A stretch of DNA of 64,000 nt from Gammaproteobacteria bacterium. Its GTDB lineage: Bacteria; Pseudomonadota; Gammaproteobacteria; SZUA-229. Below are positions 59,270-64,000 of the stretch, in pieces (position 1 is the stretch's first letter; every line of letters starts with the position of its first letter). The notes under the pieces are model-generated. The model saw only the letters and a list, made by a program, of their open reading frames with translations, made no database searches and was not told where the DNA came from. Where the stretch lies: the NCBI GenBank assembly GCA_026995045.1, contig JALWPK010000106.1:1-64000 (forward strand). Direction: 5' to 3'. The position numbers were made by a program, and so were the translations under genes.

Positions 59270-60427
59270 TCAGGGTTCATGGTTGTCATCATCCGGTTTC
59301 AGCAAATCGGTAAATTCTTCCGGAATCTGCAGGTCTTCCGGCAACTCGGGTTCAACATCGCTGTAGACAGCAGCCTTCAACTGGTAGACATACGACAGGA
59401 TGGTGGCGACCGCGATATACAGGCCGGCCGGGATTTCCTGATCCAGTTCGGTGGTGGCGTAAATGGCGCGCGCCAGCGGCGGCGCTTCGACGATGGCGAC
59501 ATCGTGTTCCTGCGCCACGCTGCGAATTTGCGCCGCAATCAGGTCAGCGCCCTTGGCGACCACGATCGGCGCCTGCATTTCAAACTGGTCATATTTCAGC
59601 GCAACGGCATAGTGCGTCGGGTTGGTGATAATTACATCCGCCTCCGGCACTTTTTCCATCATGCGGCGGCGCGACATTTCCTGCTGGATGGCGCGGATTT
59701 TCATTTTCACTTCCGGACGGCCATCGGTTTCCTTGGACTCGTCCTTCACTTCCTGCTTGGTCATGCGCAACTGCTTGTTGTGCTGCCACAACTGAAACGG
59801 CACATCGATGGCGGCGACCACAATCAGCGCGCAACTGCAGGCCAGAAATGTCCAGCCGCACATCTGCGCCAGATGCGTCATCGCCTGTTTCAGGGATTCG
59901 CCATGCAGGCCAATCAGCTCATCCATCACCGACCAAATAATCAGCCCCGACACCGAAGCGACCAGCGCAAACTTGGCCAGCACTTTCATCAATTCCATCA
60001 GACCGCGCCAGGCGAAGATTCGGCCCAGCCCTTTTACCGGATTCAGTTTTTCCGCCTTGAAACTGAACGCCTTGGCGCTGAATGACCAGCCGCCGATGCC
60101 GAGCGGGGTCAAAAACGCCACCACGATAAGCAAAACAAAAAGCGGAGACACTGTCAGCAAACTGTCCGCCATGCTGTGCATTAACGTGCTGACCAACTCC
60201 ATGCTGTTGATGTCGCGATTAAACTGGAATGACAACCCTTGACGCATCAACTGACGCAAGTCGGCAAGCATGCCGTCGCCCATCATCAGCATGCCGCCTG
60301 CCGACGCCATTAACAGCGCCATGGTGTTGAATTCACGCGAGCGCGCGACCTGGCCCTTGTCGCGTGATTCGCGCAGCCGTTTCGGGGTGGGTTGTTCGGT
60401 GTGTTCCTGTGCGGTATCGACAGCCAT
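59270..60427 (-). CDS. flhB: Flagellar export switch protein FlhB
   Basis: 385 residues, four membrane helices in about 35-215, and a cytoplasmic domain with the autocleavage site N269-P-T-H that switches export from hook to filament substrates. The N-terminus EHTEQPTPKRLRESRDKGQVARS is typical. The C-terminal extension after the switch domain is short and acidic. Confidence 0.97.
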   Translation of the reverse strand: MAVDTAQEHTEQPTPKRLRESRDKGQVARSREFNTMALLMASAGGMLMMGDGMLADLRQLMRQGLSFQFNRDINSMELVSTLMHSMADSLLTVSPLFVLLIVVAFLTPLGIGGWSFSAKAFSFKAEKLNPVKGLGRIFAWRGLMELMKVLAKFALVASVSGLIIWSVMDELIGLHGESLKQAMTHLAQMCGWTFLACSCALIVVAAIDVPFQLWQHNKQLRMTKQEVKDESKETDGRPEVKMKIRAIQQEMSRRRMMEKVPEADVIITNPTHYAVALKYDQFEMQAPIVVAKGADLIAAQIRSVAQEHDVAIVEAPPLARAIYATTELDQEIPAGLYIAVATILSYVYQLKAAVYSDVEPELPEDLQIPEEFTDLLKPDDDNHEP

Positions 60428-60430
60428 GAC

Positions 60431-61198
60431 TTACACCACCTTGTTAACCAGGGCGAACCCCTGCAACATCAGTTTGCCGAGGTGATCGGCGATGCCCGGC
60501 AGAGTGATAATGATGAAAACCAGCCCGATCATAATCATCACCGGGAAGCCAACCGCAAAAATATTGAGCTGCGGCGCCGCGCGCGAAGTCACGCCAAACG
60601 CCAGATTCACCAGCAGCAGCGCCGCCACCGCAGGCAGCGCCACCAGCACGCCGCCGGCAAACATGCTGCCGCCCCAGGTCACCAGTTGCCACAGGCCGTC
60701 GCGCGATGGCAAAAACAGTCCCACCGGCAAGTGATGAAAACTTTTCGCCAGCACATCAATCAATAACAAATGCCCATTCAGCGCCAGAAAAATCAGTGTT
60801 ACCATAATCAGAAACGCCTGACTGACCACTGGCACCTGGGCGCCGTTTTGCGGATCAATCATGGAGGCAAAGCCCAACCCCATCGCCATCGCAATGCTCT
60901 GCCCGGCGATAATGAATGCGCCGAACACCATCTGAAATATAAAGCCCATGGCGACGCCAATCAGCACCTGATAGCCGCCAATCAGGGCCGCTTCGAAACT
61001 GAGCAAATCGATGGTCGGCGGCGCGGGCAATACCGGAACCAGAATCCACGCCAGCAACATGGCCAGAATAATGCGAATGCGCACCGGGATGCTGCGCGCG
61101 GAAAAAATCGGCGTGGCCGCAAACATCGCGCTGATGCGCATGAACGGCCACAACAAACTTGCCAGCCAGGTAGTGATTTCCGCGCCAGTGAAATGCAT
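60431..61198 (-). CDS. fliR: Flagellar export apparatus protein FliR
   Basis: 255 residues and about six hydrophobic helices; FliR forms the export gate core with FliP and FliQ. Motifs such as RISAMFAATPIFSARSIPVRIR and AMGLGFASMIDPQNG are characteristic. Three bases separate it from flhB. Confidence 0.96.
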   Translation of the reverse strand: MHFTGAEITTWLASLLWPFMRISAMFAATPIFSARSIPVRIRIILAMLLAWILVPVLPAPPTIDLLSFEAALIGGYQVLIGVAMGFIFQMVFGAFIIAGQSIAMAMGLGFASMIDPQNGAQVPVVSQAFLIMVTLIFLALNGHLLLIDVLAKSFHHLPVGLFLPSRDGLWQLVTWGGSMFAGGVLVALPAVAALLLVNLAFGVTSRAAPQLNIFAVGFPVMIMIGLVFIIITLPGIADHLGKLMLQGFALVNKVV

Positions 61199-61202
61199 GG
61201 CC

Positions 61203-61472
61203 CTACCCGATTAACTCCGGAATGCTTTCAATCAGATTGGTGGTGAAATCGGTCATCAAACCGAGCATCCACGAACCGGCAATCATCAAGGCCAGCGCCA
61301 GCACAATCAGTTTGGGAATGAATGTCAGGGTCATTTCCTGAATCTGGGTGGCGGCCTGCACCATGCCCACCAGCAAACCCACCGCCAACGCCGACAGCAA
61401 CATCGGCGCGGACAGCAATGCCGCCACCCACAGGGCTTCGCGTCCCACATCCAATACCATTTCAGGCGTCAT
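61203..61472 (-). CDS. fliQ: Flagellar export apparatus protein FliQ
   Basis: 89 residues, two membrane helices, with VGLLVGMVQAATQIQEMTLTF characteristic of FliQ. Lies between fliP and fliR with only 4 bases before fliR. Confidence 0.96.
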   Translation of the reverse strand: MTPEMVLDVGREALWVAALLSAPMLLSALAVGLLVGMVQAATQIQEMTLTFIPKLIVLALALMIAGSWMLGLMTDFTTNLIESIPELIG

Positions 61473-61493
61473 GCGCTTTCCTCATTAATAAAG

Positions 61494-62237
61494 CTATACA
61501 TAAAAACTGCTCGCCATTGTGCCCATCACCAGCGACCAGCCGTCGATTAACACAAACAGCATCAGCTTGAACGGCAACGAGATAATCATCGGCGACAACA
61601 TCATCATGCCCATCGACATGAGCACGCTGGCGACCACCAGGTCAATAACCAAAAACGGAATAAAAATCAGAAAGCCAATCTGGAAAGCGGTTTTCAGTTC
61701 GCTGGTGACAAACGATGGCAGCAACAGCGAGAAAGGCACTTTTTTCGCCGGATCCAGCTTGCCGTAGCCTGCAATGTCCGCAAACATGGCCAGATCCGAC
61801 TCACGGGTTTGCGCCAGCATAAAGTCGTAAAACGGTTCAGAGGCTTTTTCCAGCGCCACCTCGGATGAAATGGTTTCATCCAGATAAGGCTTTACCGCCG
61901 TGGCGTACGCGCTGTTAAACACCGGCGCCATGATAAAAAAGGTAAGAAACAGCGACAGCCCCAGCAAAATCTGGTTGGAAGGCGTTTGCGCCGTGCCCAG
62001 CGCCTGCCGCAGAATCGACAGCACGATAATTACGCGGGTAAACGACGTGGTCATAATCAGCGCCGCTGGCAGCAGGCTGAGCACCGTCATCAGCGCCAAT
62101 ATCTGAATGGTGACGCTGTAGGTTTCGCCGCCGCCCTGCGCGGGGGTGACAGTAAAGGCCGTCAGGCCGGGCGCGGCTATCGCCTGTTCGGCAACCAGCG
62201 CCAGCATTACAAATACAAAAACAACCAGCGCCTTCAT
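61494..62237 (-). CDS. fliP: Flagellar export apparatus protein FliP
   Basis: 247 residues with an N-terminal signal peptide (cleavage near AIAAPG), then four membrane helices. Signature stretches include MTSFTRVIIVLSILRQALG, QTPSNQILLGLSLFLTFFIM and GMMMLSPMIISLPFK. The start overlaps fliO by ATGA. Confidence 0.97.
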   Translation of the reverse strand: MKALVVFVFVMLALVAEQAIAAPGLTAFTVTPAQGGGETYSVTIQILALMTVLSLLPAALIMTTSFTRVIIVLSILRQALGTAQTPSNQILLGLSLFLTFFIMAPVFNSAYATAVKPYLDETISSEVALEKASEPFYDFMLAQTRESDLAMFADIAGYGKLDPAKKVPFSLLLPSFVTSELKTAFQIGFLIFIPFLVIDLVVASVLMSMGMMMLSPMIISLPFKLMLFVLIDGWSLVMGTMASSFYV

Positions 62238-62818
62238 TTCGCGCCCGCCCTGAGAAAACGCCGGCCCTGTGCGTTCCTGCCCGCGGTCATATTGCAGGTT
62301 TTCTCAACCACAGCCTGCAACTTGTCAGCAAAACCGGAGGAGCCGGCGCCATCCGCCGCAGTGTGGGCGCCGGCTTTTGCATTCAGCACATGCAGGGCAT
62401 TGATGCGGCCGGGCGACACGCCGAGCAAAATTTGTTCGTCACCCGCCCGCACCAGCACTACCCGCTCGCGCGCGCCCATGCTGATGCCGCCGATGATTTG
62501 CAGGCTGCCGTCTGATGAGGTTTGCAGGCGATTAAACCGTTTCGCAAACCAGGCCAGCACCACAATACTGACCAGCACCACCAGCAGGCCGCCGACCAGT
62601 TGCATCAGATAACCGCTGTTTACCGAGCCGGCATTGTTGTTTTTTATGCTGGCGACCGCCTGTGCGCCTGCCGTTGCATGCGCAACGGGTTGTGACGCGT
62701 CTACGGCTGTTTCCGGCGCCGCGTCCGCGGTTTGGGTTGACAGCAAGAACAGGCCGGCCGCCATCAATACAATGGACAACAGGCAACGCAACTTGCAGCA
62801 AAAGGTGCAAACCGGCAT
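62234..62818 (-). CDS. fliO: Flagellar assembly protein FliO
   Basis: 194 residues. A hydrophobic N-terminal helix (about 12-30), an Ala-rich periplasmic region, one clear membrane helix (about 68-90), and a cytoplasmic FliO domain (LQIIGGISMGARERVVLVRAG, ILLGVSPGRINALH). FliO supports FliP assembly. Its start overlaps the fliN stop (TAATG). Confidence 0.93.
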   Translation of the reverse strand: MPVCTFCCKLRCLLSIVLMAAGLFLLSTQTADAAPETAVDASQPVAHATAGAQAVASIKNNNAGSVNSGYLMQLVGGLLVVLVSIVVLAWFAKRFNRLQTSSDGSLQIIGGISMGARERVVLVRAGDEQILLGVSPGRINALHVLNAKAGAHTAADGAGSSGFADKLQAVVEKTCNMTAGRNAQGRRFLRAGAK

Positions 62819-63270
62819 TACTGCAACTTCCTCACACGTTCAGCCGGGCTGATCACATCGGTGAGGCGAATGCCAAATTTTTCATTCACCACCACCACTT
62901 CGCCATGCGCAATCAGCGTGCCGTTAATCAACACGTCCATCGGCTCGCCTGCAAGGCGATCAAGTTCAACCACCGAGCCCTGATTGAGTTGCAGCAAATT
63001 GTGTATCGGAATTTCAGTGCGACCGATTTCCATTGACAACGTGACCGGGATATCCAGAATCACATCCAGATTGGTTTCAGCGCCCGCGCCCCCCTGGTTT
63101 TGCAGACTTTGAAACGAAGCCTTTTCGTAATCGTCTTCCGCAGAGGCATCTGCCGCGCTATCGTCCGCCGCCTTTGCCTGCGCTTCCGCCTCGCTCTGCT
63201 CCGCCATGGCCGCGGCCCAGTCGTCCGCGGCGTTGGCCTCATCTTCTTGCGGGGTATTTTCTTCACTCAT
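62818..63270 (-). CDS. fliN: Flagellar motor switch protein FliN
   Basis: 150 residues from ATG 63270 (GAGGAG 6 bases upstream). A long acidic Ala/Glu/Asp-rich N-terminus (about 1-65) precedes the SpoA domain (VILDIPVTLSMEIGRTEI, LNQGSVVELDRLAGEP, VNEKFGIRLTDVI). It forms the C-ring with FliM and FliG and is the lower CheY contact. Confidence 0.97.
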   Translation of the reverse strand: MSEENTPQEDEANAADDWAAAMAEQSEAEAQAKAADDSAADASAEDDYEKASFQSLQNQGGAGAETNLDVILDIPVTLSMEIGRTEIPIHNLLQLNQGSVVELDRLAGEPMDVLINGTLIAHGEVVVVNEKFGIRLTDVISPAERVRKLQ

Positions 63271-63311
63271 GTTTGACTCCTCACAGGTTACGTCCGGCTG
63301 CAACCGGCTGT

Positions 63312-64000
63312 TTATTCATTACCGTCCAGCAAATGCTTGCAGTTATCGGGACGACGAATCGGTTCAATGTATTGCACGGCGTTCTTGCCGTTGGATATGC
63401 CAAAACTGCCACGGAATATCGGCGTATTGGCTGCGCGCACGGTTACCGTTTCGGGCAGCTCAACCGGAATCACATCGCCTTCCTTGAGATTCAGCACATC
63501 CCCCAGTGACAGTTTGACGTGAGTCAGAAAGCTGTCGATTTTCACCGGCGCCTGTTTCATTTCTTCCTGCAGCGCGCAAATCCAGCGATTGTCCACTTCG
63601 GTCTGGTCACTCTGCATGCCGCCGTCCAGCAGTTCGCGCACCGGCTCCAGCATGGCGTAAGGCATCACCAGATGAAATTCACCGCCGCCGCCTTCCAGCT
63701 CCATTTTGAACGTCGACACCACCACCACTTCGGTCGGGCTGACGATATTGGCAAACTGTGGGTTCACTTCCGAATTCAGGAATTTGAATTCGAGTTTCAT
63801 CACCGGCTTCCAGGCTTTCACCAAATCCGCAAACGCCTGATCCAGAAACAGTTGAATCACACGGTTCTCGGTCGGGGTGAACTCGCGCCCCTCAATGCGC
63901 GTGTGATAACGGCCATCGCCGCCAAAAAAATTATCAACGGTGGCAAACACCAGATTGGGGTCGATGACAAACAGGCCGGTGCCGCGCAATGGCTTGATGT
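63312..64000 (-). CDS. fliM: Flagellar motor switch protein FliM, C-terminal part
   Basis: The frame is open through the right edge (residues IKPLRGTGLFVIDPNLVF at the edge), so the gene is cut by the window. About 229 residues are visible, covering the end of the CheC-like middle domain (VDNFFGGDGRYHTRIEGREFT) and the C-terminal SpoA domain (LNLKEGDVIPVELPETV). The N-terminal CheY-P-binding peptide is outside. It is the first gene of this operon visible in the window, 41 bases upstream of fliN. Confidence 0.97.
   Translation of the reverse strand, partial: IKPLRGTGLFVIDPNLVFATVDNFFGGDGRYHTRIEGREFTPTENRVIQLFLDQAFADLVKAWKPVMKLEFKFLNSEVNPQFANIVSPTEVVVVSTFKMELEGGGGEFHLVMPYAMLEPVRELLDGGMQSDQTEVDNRWICALQEEMKQAPVKIDSFLTHVKLSLGDVLNLKEGDVIPVELPETVTVRAANTPIFRGSFGISNGKNAVQYIEPIRRPDNCKHLLDGNE

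Overview
The window comes from a motile, probably marine or otherwise sodium-adapted gammaproteobacterium. The evidence is a polar-type flagellar gene order (fliMNOPQR-flhB-flhA-flhF-fleN-fliA-cheYZA-parC-parP-cheW), a FleQ-like activator, a PomAB-type sodium-driven stator and an NhaD sodium/proton antiporter. Base composition is moderately GC-rich. I cannot name the genus from the sequence alone.

Layout, left to right. 1-97: the 3' tail of an IS110-family transposase. 157-3656: housekeeping genes (uvrB, divergent aspartate aminotransferase, tRNA-Asn). 3661-18221: a dense signalling block, almost all on the minus strand. It holds a soluble hybrid kinase; a translationally coupled partner-switching operon (STAS protein, SpoIIE-type phosphatase, receiver-kinase, diguanylate cyclase); an adaptation operon (cheR, a GxxExxY-fold protein, cheB, a REC-GGDEF-EAL protein, cheD); a second STAS gene pointing the other way; and a membrane hybrid kinase with an Hpt domain. 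18757-31727: nhaD, a soluble hybrid kinase, a receiver-less FleQ-like activator, the pomA-pomB-PilZ operon, an OmpR-family regulator, and a periplasmic binding protein coupled to a CHASE-type hybrid kinase. 31777-48541: a lipoprotein and a second chemosensory operon (small membrane protein, MCP, cheY, STAS, cheA, two MCPs, cheW, two MCPs). 48872-64000: the flagellar export, assembly and chemotaxis operon, running off the right edge inside fliM.

How it fits together. Five sites match the flagellar sigma-28 (FliA) promoter pattern TAAA-N15-[GAC]CCGATAA, exactly or closely. They lie upstream of pomAB, of the second chemosensory operon, of the cheR operon, and of both early STAS genes (one of these sites is weaker). 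FliA is itself encoded in the window, so stators, receptors, adaptation enzymes and the partner-switching proteins appear to form one late flagellar regulon. In Pseudomonas aeruginosa the related HptB-HsbR-HsbA pathway links a STAS protein to the anti-sigma factor FlgM and to cyclic-di-GMP. The same parts occur here in an altered form. The phosphatase has a degenerate receiver, the kinase is a separate protein with an intact receiver, and the second STAS protein has alanine at the residue normally phosphorylated. Cyclic-di-GMP appears at several points: two GGDEF proteins with I-sites, one EAL domain, a PilZ protein beside the stator, and a FleQ-like protein keeping its ligand-binding residues. 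Only one cheR, cheB and cheD set is present, outside both cheA operons, so it may serve both arrays.
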